A DNA stretch of 64,000 nt, from positions 558,001-622,000 of the forward strand of contig OW818676.1 in NCBI GenBank assembly GCA_942493235.1, written 5' to 3'. Shown here piece by piece: positions 36,531 to 44,788 of the stretch. Under the pieces are notes generated by a model. It did not search any database, was not told where the DNA came from, and saw nothing but the letters and a program-made list of their open reading frames with translations. Source of the DNA: ENR-C587 sp942493235. GTDB taxonomy: Bacteria; Bacteroidota; Ignavibacteria; Kapaibacteriales; UBA2268. The position numbers were made by a program, and so were the translations under genes. Position 1 is the stretch's first letter. The number at the start of each line of letters is the position of its first letter.

Positions 36531-37478
36531 ATGATAATAGGAACTAATACAAATAGAAAAATAATAAAATCTCCTTTGAATTATATTGGTGGTAAAAGTA
36601 AAATATTGGACCAAATATTACCATTATTACCCAAAAATATTAGCACATTTGTTGATTTATTTGCTGGTGGCTTTAATGTTGGAATAAATGTAAATGCAAA
36701 CAAAGTGATATTAAATGATAATCTTACTTATTTAGTTGATATGTATAAATGTTTTAAAGAGAAAAGTTTAGATGAAACTTTACTATTTATAAAAAATCGA
36801 ATTAATGAATATGGTTTATCTTTGACTAATGAAGATGCTTATAAACAATTAAGATTTGAATATAACAAGCACAAACAGCCCTTAGATTTATTTGTGTTGA
36901 TTGCATATTCATTCAATCATCAAATACGTTTTAATAATAATCATGAGTTTAATAACCCCTTTGGTAAAGAACGTAGCTGTTTTAATAAAACAATGGAGTT
37001 AAATTTAGAGCAGTTTATTTGCAGACTAAAAGAAAGTGATGTGGAATTTTATAATAATTGTTTTACTGAATTTGATTTTTCTAACTTAAATAATAACGAT
37101 TTTGTATATTGCGACCCGCCCTATTTAATTACTACAGGTACATATAATGATGGAAAAAGGGGCTTTAAAGGATGGTCTAATAAAGAAGAAAAATTGTTAT
37201 TAATGCAATTAGATTACCTTGATAGAAAAGGTATAAAATTTGCTTTATCAAATGTAATCGAGCATAAAGGAAAATCAAATGAGATTTTAAAAGATTGGTT
37301 GAAAGAGAATAGCAAATATGTTATTAATTATGTTGATTATGATTATTCAAATTCAAATTATCAAACAATAGTAAAAGATAAAAATTCAAGTGTTGAAGTT
37401 TTAATTACTAATTACAAGCCAATACCCCCGATTAAAGAACTTTCGCTTTTTGATTCATTAGACGCGAAATATTTATGA
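36531..37478 (+). CDS. Dam-type adenine-N6 DNA methyltransferase (M1)
   Basis: A 315-aa D12-class (alpha-type) adenine methyltransferase. The N-terminal KSPLNYIGGKSKILDQI carries the conserved GGK, DLFAGGF at 42-48 is the SAM-binding motif I, and CDPPYLI at 194-200 is the catalytic DPPY motif IV. The order motif X, I, target-recognition, IV is that of Dam, DpnM and EcoRV methylases. The stop codon overlaps the start of the next methyltransferase by 4 bp (ATGA). Very AT-rich codon use contrasts with aspS upstream, suggesting acquisition. It presumably protects one strand of the restriction site. Confidence 0.92.
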   Translation: MIIGTNTNRKIIKSPLNYIGGKSKILDQILPLLPKNISTFVDLFAGGFNVGINVNANKVILNDNLTYLVDMYKCFKEKSLDETLLFIKNRINEYGLSLTNEDAYKQLRFEYNKHKQPLDLFVLIAYSFNHQIRFNNNHEFNNPFGKERSCFNKTMELNLEQFICRLKESDVEFYNNCFTEFDFSNLNNNDFVYCDPPYLITTGTYNDGKRGFKGWSNKEEKLLLMQLDYLDRKGIKFALSNVIEHKGKSNEILKDWLKENSKYVINYVDYDYSNSNYQTIVKDKNSSVEVLITNYKPIPPIKELSLFDSLDAKYL

Positions 37479-38533
37479 GATTTATAGGTAATAAACAGAA
37501 TTTAGTTGAGACTATTCATTATATAACGCAAAAAGCAGGGGTTTATGGTAATTCCTTATTTGATTGTTTTTCTGGAACAGCAAACGTTGCAAAATATTTT
37601 AAGAAATCAGGCTATCAAGTTTATTCTTCCGATTTGCTATATTTTTCATATGTCTTACAAAAAGCTTATATTGTTAATAATCAAGAATCAAAATTTGAAA
37701 AGCTTTTAGATAGTATTCACTCATCAACAAATTTGCTTTTTTCAAATCCTATTGATTTAGTTGTTAATTATTTGAACAATATACCTCCTATTGAAGGATT
37801 TATTTATAAAAATTACACTCCAAGTGGAACTCAATATTTTGACCAACCAAGAATGTATTTTATTGATGAAAATGGTAAAATTATTGATGCAATAAGACAA
37901 CAAATTGAACTATGGAAAAGCAATCGGTTGATAGATGAAAACGAGTATTATGTTTTATTAGCTTGTTTAATTGAAACAGTTCCATTTTATGCTAATGTAG
38001 CGGGAGTATTTGCGGCATTTCAAAAGAAATGGGACCCGAGAGCAATAAAAAAGCTCATTTTACGACCTATTAAATACGTAGTTAATACAAGTACGAATTA
38101 TTCTTACAATATGGATTCTTTAAATCTATTAAGCAATATTGAAACCGACATATTTTATTTAGACCCCCCGTACAATCAAAGGCAATATGCTCCTAATTAT
38201 CATATATTAGAAACAATTGCTAAATATGATGATCCAATAATTAAAGGTATTACCGGATTAAGAGGGTATGAGAATCAGAAATCAAAATTCTGTAATCCCG
38301 ATTTAGCATTGAAAGAATTAGATTTGATAGCAAGAAAAGGAAAATTTAAATATTTAATTCTTAGTTATAATACAGAAGGCATAATGACTCAAGAAAATAT
38401 TATTTCAATATTAAAGAAATATGGCGAAGTTAGCTTATATGAACTAGAATATTTGAGATTTAAAAGCCATAATAATGGAGACGGCAAAGATAAAAAGTAT
38501 GTTTTTGAACAATTATATATAATGAAAAAATGA
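37475..38533 (+). CDS. Second adenine DNA methyltransferase (M2)
   Basis: A 352-aa adenine methyltransferase of a different subtype from M1. It starts MRFIGNKQNLVETI, with motif I in DCFSGTANVAKYF (30-42) and the catalytic motif DPPYNQRQYAPNYHILET from 230. The latter form (DPPYN-RQY-NYH) is the one seen in the M.FokI-like group that modifies one strand of asymmetric sites. It overlaps the upstream methyltransferase and the downstream nuclease by 4 bp each, so all three are translationally coupled. Two methylases imply a non-palindromic recognition sequence, which is inference. Confidence 0.9.
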   Translation: MRFIGNKQNLVETIHYITQKAGVYGNSLFDCFSGTANVAKYFKKSGYQVYSSDLLYFSYVLQKAYIVNNQESKFEKLLDSIHSSTNLLFSNPIDLVVNYLNNIPPIEGFIYKNYTPSGTQYFDQPRMYFIDENGKIIDAIRQQIELWKSNRLIDENEYYVLLACLIETVPFYANVAGVFAAFQKKWDPRAIKKLILRPIKYVVNTSTNYSYNMDSLNLLSNIETDIFYLDPPYNQRQYAPNYHILETIAKYDDPIIKGITGLRGYENQKSKFCNPDLALKELDLIARKGKFKYLILSYNTEGIMTQENIISILKKYGEVSLYELEYLRFKSHNNGDGKDKKYVFEQLYIMKK

Positions 38534-39918
38534 AAAAGAATCTTTGGCTATTGACAGAAGAACGACCCAAAAACGAAGTATTAGTTGCAATTTTAAAAAA
38601 GTTTGCTATAGATAATAGTTTTGTATGTTTTATTGATAATATTCGGATTCTGCCTCTGCTTGAGCAAGACAAATTCATATTCACTTACGAAGTTACAGGT
38701 TTTAGATGTAATAAAGTTAATCAAGTATATATTAAAACTATTTCTGGAAACTCGAGTTTTACTGACTTTTTAGTTTTTTATCAAAATTCGGAACCAAAAA
38801 AAACTGATCAACCGATTTATGCTATCGAAGAAACAAAAACAGATGATAAAGAAAGTCGTAATACTGGGGTTTATCAACGTTGTTCTAAATTTGTTTATAT
38901 CAAATACTATTATCCTAATGTGAAAATGATTATGCTTTATAATCTTCAAATCAAGCAAAAAATTAAGCCAACAGACACTTATATTTTTGGGACAAGATTA
39001 TTAATAACATTTGGTGTTGAAATATTAGGTAAAAAGTTAGATGATAAATTAATTAAACAATTTAATAATATCGATGAGATAATAGAATTTAAATCAAATA
39101 TGAGAAAAGCTCCTTCTAATAATGTACCAATATTATTAAAAAAGTACTTAAATAAAATAGAAGTATCTGGAAGACTTTGGAAAAATGGAAGTTTATCTCA
39201 CGACCCTAATATAGGGGCATTAAGTATTATTTGTGCTGTTTTACGCAAATTAGGTTGGGATAAAAAGATTGTAATTACTGAACATGGTTTGGCTTCTGAT
39301 AATATTGGTAATACAAATAAATTTATACAAATTGCAAACAAACTTAGCATTAAACTAAAAGGATTAGAATTACCTAAATCGAATTTAGCGGAGAATTATT
39401 GGCGATATGATACTGATGGAGAAAAATTAGGTACTATTTTTATACACATTGTAGTTGAAAGTTTTACGCAAGGTTATTCCATATTTGAAAATCATGCCGG
39501 ATGTGAAAAAGGATACTTTGTTACTAAAGAAGGTGATACTTTAGCCTTAGCAAAATACAGAGATAAAGAAAAGTATAAAAATGGAGACAAGAACCAAATA
39601 ATTCAAATCCCAGATTTGATATTAATAGATTTTAGTAGAAGTCAAGTTATCAATATAGAAGGTAAAAAATTCAAATTTCGTAAAAATGGAATAAATGAAC
39701 TTAACAACTATGATTATATAGAGAATCACTATATAAAAAAATACTATCCAAAATTTGATATTATTAGGACTGTTGTTCTTTATGGAAGTAAAGAGAAAGA
39801 AATTATCGAAATTGAAGTTGGCTTTTTACTTAATGAAAATGGGGAATTAATATTAGGTATTAAAGCACCAGGGTTATTTAAAGAAGCAATAAAGAATTTA
39901 TTAGATTTTTGGAACTAA
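38530..39918 (+). CDS. Putative type II restriction endonuclease with two PD-(D/E)XK-like sites
   Basis: A 462-aa protein translationally coupled to the two methyltransferases, the position of the cognate endonuclease. I do not recognise its family. It shows two nuclease-like signatures. The N-terminal half has SFTDF (Asp79) and AIEETK (Glu101-x-Lys103), with basic and acidic residues after it. The C-terminal half has IPDLILIDF (Pro361-Asp362) and INIEGKK (Glu377-x-Lys379), a classical PD-X14-ExK. A linker region around 200-300 (GRLWKNGSLSHDPNIGALSI) may recognise DNA. A single chain with two catalytic sites would suit an asymmetric site, as in Mva1269I. Strongly AT-rich; terminator just downstream. 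Confidence 0.75.
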   Translation: MKKNLWLLTEERPKNEVLVAILKKFAIDNSFVCFIDNIRILPLLEQDKFIFTYEVTGFRCNKVNQVYIKTISGNSSFTDFLVFYQNSEPKKTDQPIYAIEETKTDDKESRNTGVYQRCSKFVYIKYYYPNVKMIMLYNLQIKQKIKPTDTYIFGTRLLITFGVEILGKKLDDKLIKQFNNIDEIIEFKSNMRKAPSNNVPILLKKYLNKIEVSGRLWKNGSLSHDPNIGALSIICAVLRKLGWDKKIVITEHGLASDNIGNTNKFIQIANKLSIKLKGLELPKSNLAENYWRYDTDGEKLGTIFIHIVVESFTQGYSIFENHAGCEKGYFVTKEGDTLALAKYRDKEKYKNGDKNQIIQIPDLILIDFSRSQVINIEGKKFKFRKNGINELNNYDYIENHYIKKYYPKFDIIRTVVLYGSKEKEIIEIEVGFLLNENGELILGIKAPGLFKEAIKNLLDFWN

Positions 39919-39924
39919 GATTTG

Positions 39925-39959
39925 CCTCTTCTCTAAATTTGATTTGGGAAGGGGTTTTT
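39925..39959 (+). terminator. Intrinsic terminator of the restriction-modification operon
   Basis: CCTCTTC and GAAGGGG pair (one G-T pair) across a 16-nt loop, followed by TTTTT. It starts 7 bp after the nuclease stop. Confidence 0.75.
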
Positions 39960-40070
39960 ATATTTTGAAGCTCTAAAGCTATTTATAAATATCACGCTTA
40001 AGTACTGAGATACAAGCAATTAGGTAGTATTGAATAGCTAATAGAACCTAAATTATGTGTTTTTCAATGG

Positions 40071-40102
40071 GCTAATATCATTTCCTATAAATAGGATATA
40101 TC
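40071..40102. repeat. Solo IS630-like end
   Basis: GCTAATATCATTTCCTATAA then ATAGGATATATC is nearly the same as the left end of the IS630 element (GCTAATATCATTTCCTACAT then GAAATAGGACATAT, 33436-33469), same orientation, with a 3-bp deletion. No transposase remains beside it. It sits in the 342-bp gap between the restriction-modification operon and the NusG-domain-II gene, where nothing else is recognised. Confidence 0.65.
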
Positions 40103-40260
40103 AAAACTCTCAGTACCCACCTCTATTCCATGAGTCGATGACAAAGCCTCAATATATTTAGAAATTGATATTATCAAGTAAACAAATTTCCAATTATAAG
40201 AATCAGAAGTTCCAATGCTATAAAAGATTTAGAACTTCTTTGTTGATATAATTAACAAAA

Positions 40261-40932
40261 TTAAAAAGTAATTGTATCAATCACTGAATTTGAACTTCCG
40301 CTTACAGCAACTCTGAATTTATTCGGAATGCAGACAATAGATGCTCCCGGCTTAGAAATTGACTTATGCTCCACGCAGGTCTTGTGCTTGCAAGAGCTTT
40401 CGTTTACTGTTGCAAATCCTTGCTTAGTAGATATATAAAGCTCTCCCTTTTTAGTATTAAACTTTAATTCTTTATGAGTCTCGCTTACAGGGATTCTTTC
40501 ATATAGTGCATTATTGATAAATACTTCAAAATATTTTGCCTGACTATTATCAGCCGAACTAAAAGAAATCAGTGTCGGATTAGCTACTATCTGTTTTGTT
40601 GAAATTATTTTTGCTACATTCCTTAATTTCCGAGAGAATTCCGAATTATTATCGTAGAAATTTATTAGATTGTCACCATTAGTATAAACTATATCCGATA
40701 TATAATTACCGCTCATAATGCTTTCGCTAACATTGATTAAGCCCTTATGTGTATTACGGAGCAGAACATTAATTTCACTATATACTAATTCCGGATTATT
40801 GCTGACTACTTCTATCGAAAATGCAGGGTTTGTAATTGTTTGTTTCTGTCTGGTAAATGATTGTCCGGCAAATAGCTTAACTCCTGCGGTTAACATAATT
40901 GAGTTTGTAATAAACTGTCTTCTATTCATCAT
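40261..40932 (-). CDS. Exported NusG-domain-II (DUF1312-like) protein
   Basis: A 223-aa protein with a twin-arginine-like leader (MMNRRQFITNSIMLTAGVKLFA). The C-terminal 70 residues form a NusG domain II with the cysteine signature CKHKTC, then KPGASIVCIPNKF (three Cys, about 190-212). That is the pattern of exported NusG-II proteins that neighbour ApbE-type genes in other bacteria. The N-terminal half resembles nothing known to me. It ends a three-gene run (DUF4266, DUF3570, this gene) with a 10-bp gap. An extracytoplasmic redox function is inferred from cysteines, export and neighbours. Confidence 0.7.
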   Translation of the reverse strand: MMNRRQFITNSIMLTAGVKLFAGQSFTRQKQTITNPAFSIEVVSNNPELVYSEINVLLRNTHKGLINVSESIMSGNYISDIVYTNGDNLINFYDNNSEFSRKLRNVAKIISTKQIVANPTLISFSSADNSQAKYFEVFINNALYERIPVSETHKELKFNTKKGELYISTKQGFATVNESSCKHKTCVEHKSISKPGASIVCIPNKFRVAVSGSSNSVIDTITF

Positions 40933-40942
40933 CTATATCCTT

Positions 40943-42163
40943 TTAAAATAAATATCTAAAACCAATACTGAATAAATAAGCATATAATGTTTTATATCCC
41001 GAGTGCCAATCCGGATTTTCGGTAGTACGCACGAAATATTGAATTTGCGTACGTAATTCAATATCGTCGTCATTAATCATTGGTACGATTGAACCGTTAA
41101 ATGTCCAATTTAAAGAGAATTCGTTTGTGAGCATTTTGTCCATTTTCGGGTCAACAGTCATATATTGATTTGACAATTGCTGCTGAGTATTGAAATAATA
41201 TTCCGGCTGATAGAATTCACAGGCTGATTGAGAATAAAACCTATAGCCCAGAGCCAATACGATTTTTTCTTCTTTCATCATGATTTTATATTTTGTATTA
41301 ATCGTATGCGATTTGATTTCCCAATCGTCGGTATAGTATCTGTAGCCAAGTTCGGCAGAAGTGTTTTCACTAACCCTATATAAACCTTTAATACCGACGG
41401 CGTAACGATTTCGTTTGTCCGGAGAAAGCGGTTCATATAGGCTCATTGTAAAATAATTAGTATCAACTACTTTAACTACGGCATAAGGGTCTGATAAGTA
41501 ACCGGACATATTACTATAATACAGTTCCATCTGTCCGATAAATTTAAGCGAAAATATCTGAGAAATACCAAGGTTTACAGTTAATACATCCTTATCATTA
41601 TTCCAAGAGCGAATCTCCGGCTTTACTTTATCAAAGCTTTTGACTATACCCAAGCTGACCGTAGTATTCTTTTTTGCAAACGGCATAGATATAGTAGCGG
41701 CGATAGTTTCGGAATTATAGTCATGCTCGGTGCTGTATATATTATTCAGAGATACTGAAGTCTCACCAAAGAAATGAGTGATGCCAAAACTAATTTCATG
41801 CCTGAGCTCGTCAGGAGTATCGTCGCCACCTCCATAAGTTTTAGAAGTAGCGGAAGTGTAAGCATCAATCCCTCGATTGTGATTTTCAAAAGAATAGACA
41901 TTTTTAAAATGACTTTTCATAGATGCAGACGAAATTACATCAACCAAATACCTGCCATTAATAGTAGTCTTTTCTCCGATTTTCTTATTAATATATAAGT
42001 CAGGATAGACAATTTTAACATCGAAATTATCGAAGTAAGTATTGAAATTCACTTGTACTTCGTCCGGTGCTAATTCCTGTGCCATTACTTTTATACTGCC
42101 GATAAATAGTACAATAAATGATATAATAAATAGTATATAAATTGATTTTATCCGCATCCGCAA
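40943..42163 (-). CDS. DUF3570-family outer-membrane barrel protein
   Basis: A 406-aa exported beta-barrel protein. After the leader MRMRIKSIYILFIISFIVLFIGSIKVMA the sequence has the DUF3570 layout: YFDNFDVKIVYPDLYINKKIGEKTTINGRYLVDVISSAS near the start, TSATSKTYGGGDDTPDELRHEI about residue 105-125, then long amphipathic strands and a terminal aromatic YAYLFSIGFRYLF. DUF3570 genes usually follow a DUF4266 gene, as here, with a 16-bp overlap showing translational coupling. Its role is not established; a porin or export channel for a partner is plausible. Confidence 0.85.
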   Translation of the reverse strand: MRMRIKSIYILFIISFIVLFIGSIKVMAQELAPDEVQVNFNTYFDNFDVKIVYPDLYINKKIGEKTTINGRYLVDVISSASMKSHFKNVYSFENHNRGIDAYTSATSKTYGGGDDTPDELRHEISFGITHFFGETSVSLNNIYSTEHDYNSETIAATISMPFAKKNTTVSLGIVKSFDKVKPEIRSWNNDKDVLTVNLGISQIFSLKFIGQMELYYSNMSGYLSDPYAVVKVVDTNYFTMSLYEPLSPDKRNRYAVGIKGLYRVSENTSAELGYRYYTDDWEIKSHTINTKYKIMMKEEKIVLALGYRFYSQSACEFYQPEYYFNTQQQLSNQYMTVDPKMDKMLTNEFSLNWTFNGSIVPMINDDDIELRTQIQYFVRTTENPDWHSGYKTLYAYLFSIGFRYLF

Positions 42164-42366
42164 CCTCCACTCTGGGCACCGGTTGCTCCGGCAGAACCCT
42201 CTCTATATTCGATATGATGAATCTGAATACCCTTTTCAATAGGGTTTTTATCCATAATCATAATCGGCTTTGAGAGCTGTTCTCTCTCCCAAGGTTGAAC
42301 CGTAACGCAAGAAGTTAAGCCTATACCTATCAAACCCAATAAAATCATTTTGTTGTATTTCTTCAT
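42148..42366 (-). CDS. DUF4266 small lipoprotein with GGCGCG tail
   Basis: A 72-aa lipoprotein (lipobox GLTSC, Cys20). It has the family hallmark VQPWERE at 23-29 and the extreme C-terminal GGCGCG (67-72), whose two cysteines could bind a metal or form disulfides. Just before this lies GSAGATGAQS (57-66), and SAGAT resembles the S/T-G-A-S/T sites that ApbE flavinylates. It starts the DUF4266-DUF3570-NusG-II run, 157 bp after the glycosyltransferase. Function is unknown in the literature I know; a flavin- or metal-carrying peptide is inference. Confidence 0.8.
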   Translation of the reverse strand: MKKYNKMILLGLIGIGLTSCVTVQPWEREQLSKPIMIMDKNPIEKGIQIHHIEYREGSAGATGAQSGGCGCG

Positions 42367-42523
42367 TCTTAACTCTCTATTTAATTAATACTATTTTTGT
42401 TCTTTTATCTTATAAGTAATTAACAATACAATAAGATAGTGATTGTCAATTCTGATTTATTTTTATAAATATGCTTTTCTAAGAATTTCCAAAAGGTAAA
42501 AAAACCAATTAGGAGATAAATAC

Positions 42524-43519
42524 TTAACTCATCAATTTTAAAAATGCTTTGAGAGCCACATCAGGACTAATCCTATTCAAATTGTCATTCTCAAGCGGTT
42601 TATTCAATATTTTTTCAGGAGATAAAAATACAGATTTATCTGCCAATGCTCCCCAGCGTTTACTGCTCATAGAGGGAGTATTCGGATAGAATCCCATTAC
42701 ACTGATTCCCAAAGCTGCGGCAATATGCAATATACCGGTAGAATTAGAAATTAAGCATTCGCTTTTTGAAATAATTGCAAATAATTGTTCTAAATTATAC
42801 TTAGAGCAGATATTAATTGCCTCAGGACAAATTTCCTTAACTACGCTCGCTGCTACCGATTCAGATGTAGTTCCGCTAATTAGAATTTGATATTGTCCTG
42901 TTTTACTAATCAAAGCAGCTAATGCACCAAAATTTTCGGCTGACCATTTCGGAGCAGAACCTCCTCCGCCCGGATGAATAATGACTGTTTTTTTTGAAGT
43001 AGTGAATAAATCAGACACTTCACTTATAGCTTTATCATCAATAAATGGCTTTAATAAAACAGCTTTATGGCTATTTCCAGTTACCGAATTTACTAAGTCA
43101 ACATTAAACTGAGCCTCGGATTTATCGCCGTATTTCCTATGCTCATATATTTTGTGATTTAAGAAAATCGAATACCACCTATAGCCAGAGCCGACTCTTA
43201 ATGGAATTCTATATTTGAAAGCAGTAAATATTTCGCTAAATCTCGGGCGTGGAAAAAATACTACATCAAATTGATTATTTTTAAAAATTGAGTCGCAAGA
43301 GTTATCGTTCTGCTCAATTAGCAGATATTTATATATCAAAGGTTGATTTTTTAGCAAAAGCTCGGTATATGAGCTTGCAATTACGTAAACATTAGCATTT
43401 GGGCAGGCTTGCCTAACTGCATTGAGCATCGGTAAAGTCAAAACCATATCGCCCAATTTATCCGTACGGATAATGGCTATGTTTTTGGCATTTAGCAATA
43501 TGTCTTTGTGCTTATTCAT
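42524..43519 (-). CDS. Glycosyltransferase family 9 (heptosyltransferase-like)
   Basis: A 331-aa GT-B enzyme of the ADP-heptose:LPS heptosyltransferase family. It opens NIAIIRTDKLGDMVLTLPML, which is the family start, and has VIIHPGGGGSAPKWSAENFGAL and CLISNSTGILHIAAALGISVMGFY, the nucleotide-sugar binding half. The start is taken at 43519 (MNKHKDILL), 10 bp after the TlpA stop; the frame is open further upstream but overlaps that gene. It builds lipopolysaccharide core or a similar glycan at the inner membrane. Its place among redox genes looks coincidental, or it could glycosylate an envelope component. Confidence 0.88.
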   Translation of the reverse strand: MNKHKDILLNAKNIAIIRTDKLGDMVLTLPMLNAVRQACPNANVYVIASSYTELLLKNQPLIYKYLLIEQNDNSCDSIFKNNQFDVVFFPRPRFSEIFTAFKYRIPLRVGSGYRWYSIFLNHKIYEHRKYGDKSEAQFNVDLVNSVTGNSHKAVLLKPFIDDKAISEVSDLFTTSKKTVIIHPGGGGSAPKWSAENFGALAALISKTGQYQILISGTTSESVAASVVKEICPEAINICSKYNLEQLFAIISKSECLISNSTGILHIAAALGISVMGFYPNTPSMSSKRWGALADKSVFLSPEKILNKPLENDNLNRISPDVALKAFLKLMS

Positions 43520-43529
43520 TTTAATAAAT

Positions 43530-44027
43530 TTATTTTTCGCTAAGTAAATATTCAATCTGCTTACGGTATTCTTCTTTATAGCTTTCAGCAAAGCCCTTGT
43601 GAATAAAACGAACTTGACCGCTTCTATCAATAATATAAGTAGTAGGCATATTCTCTACCTTATATAATTCTGGAATCTTCCCCTTGGTATCACTTAAAAT
43701 CGGGAATAAGGGCTTTTCTTTTTGCTTATCAATAAACTTTTTGCAATTCTCAATTTTTGTATCAATATTTACAGCAAGAATTGTAAAATCTTTATCTATA
43801 TTTTCTTTAGCTAATTCGATTAAAAACGGGAATTCCTCTCTGCAGGGTCCGCACCAGCTTGCCCAAAAGTCAAGCACTACTACTTTGCCTTTAAAATCAG
43901 AAAGGGATACATCTACTCCGTCTAAATTTTTCAGAGTAAAATCCGGAGCAGGGGCATCTACTTCGTTTGCCGATAAATTAAATATGGCAAGAAACATTAT
44001 TAAGCTTGCAAATATTCTATATTTCAT
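43530..44027 (-). CDS. TlpA-type periplasmic thioredoxin
   Basis: A 165-aa thiol-disulfide protein with a signal peptide (MKYRIFASLIMFLAIFNLSA). APAPDFTLKNLDG is the TlpA/ResA opening, and the active-site motif WCGPC is at 58-62 in LDFWASWCGPCREEFPFL. The cis-proline loop is NMPTTYIID near 127. TlpA/ResA proteins reduce apocytochrome c cysteines before haem attachment, which suits the CXnCH lipoprotein encoded 14 bp upstream. Part of a close-packed minus-strand run. Confidence 0.93.
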   Translation of the reverse strand: MKYRIFASLIMFLAIFNLSANEVDAPAPDFTLKNLDGVDVSLSDFKGKVVVLDFWASWCGPCREEFPFLIELAKENIDKDFTILAVNIDTKIENCKKFIDKQKEKPLFPILSDTKGKIPELYKVENMPTTYIIDRSGQVRFIHKGFAESYKEEYRKQIEYLLSEK

Positions 44028-44041
44028 GATTATTTCCTCAA

Positions 44042-44362
44042 TTATTTAGTAAATGAACTGTCTATTTCGTGCCATAATTTACCATGACATTGATAGCATG
44101 ATGGAGCTTTATGGCGTTTATTGTCTAAAAGTACCAGACCTCCCACTAAACCGGACTGATGGCAGCTGGCACCGGCACAGCTTGACTGCCATGTGTTATC
44201 ATAAGAATAAGGATATTCCGCTCCTGATTTATGGAAGGCAATTCCTTTTTTATCATTATGGTCGCTTAATAAATTAGGCTTATCTTGCGTAGGAAATCCA
44301 TCTTCGCAAGAAGTGGTCATTAATAAAACGAAAACTGTTATTATCCTTAATATATATTTCAT
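44042..44362 (-). CDS. Small lipoprotein with CX4CH and CX2CH motifs
   Basis: A 106-aa lipoprotein (lipobox TTSC, Cys19). It contains CAGASCH at 62-68, a CX4CH motif, and CYQCH at 89-93, a standard CX2CH haem-attachment motif, with free histidines (H44, H84, H98) as possible distal ligands. This suggests a mini di-haem cytochrome, or a mono-haem one with a structural Cys pair. It is transcribed first in the run ending at NusG-II and is followed by TlpA after 14 bp. I do not recognise a named family. Confidence 0.75.
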   Translation of the reverse strand: MKYILRIITVFVLLMTTSCEDGFPTQDKPNLLSDHNDKKGIAFHKSGAEYPYSYDNTWQSSCAGASCHQSGLVGGLVLLDNKRHKAPSCYQCHGKLWHEIDSSFTK

Positions 44363-44788
44363 TTCTATTATAGTTCCACATTTAACATTATTTATTACTC
44401 AAATATATAAAAATATTTCTTAAATTTACAAGACTTTTTAGGGTCTTTGCTATTTTAAGTGGATTAGCAAATAATTGATATTAGTATAAAGAAAATCCTT
44501 ATATATCAAACATTGATTTTTGATATTTTATAGGATAAACATCTTTGATTTTAAATTTCAACTCCGTTAGGAGTTAAACATCGGTAACATAATGAGAAAC
44601 TCCACCACCACTCTCTTGTTTAAACAACAAAAAGAGAAGAAAGAGTATGGGGCTAATCAATGCTTATTACCGATGTTCAACAGCTAACGCTGTTGTAAGA
44701 AATATTTCTTTATTTGCTTACCCATACAAAACAACGAAGAACCACTTTTTATATTTAAGAGAAATATATTTACTGAAAGAGATAAGCG
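44363..44788. repeat. Divergent intergenic region with an inverted pair of REP-like hairpins
   Basis: Lies between the two CXnCH lipoprotein genes, which are divergently transcribed. CAACTCCGTTAGGAGTTAAA then CATCGGTAAC at 44559-44588 and the inverted copy TTACCGATGTTCAACAGCTA then ACGCTGTTG at 44667-44695 face each other across about 80 bp. The hairpins belong to the family at 20519-20612. No gene of its own is supported. Confidence 0.65.
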
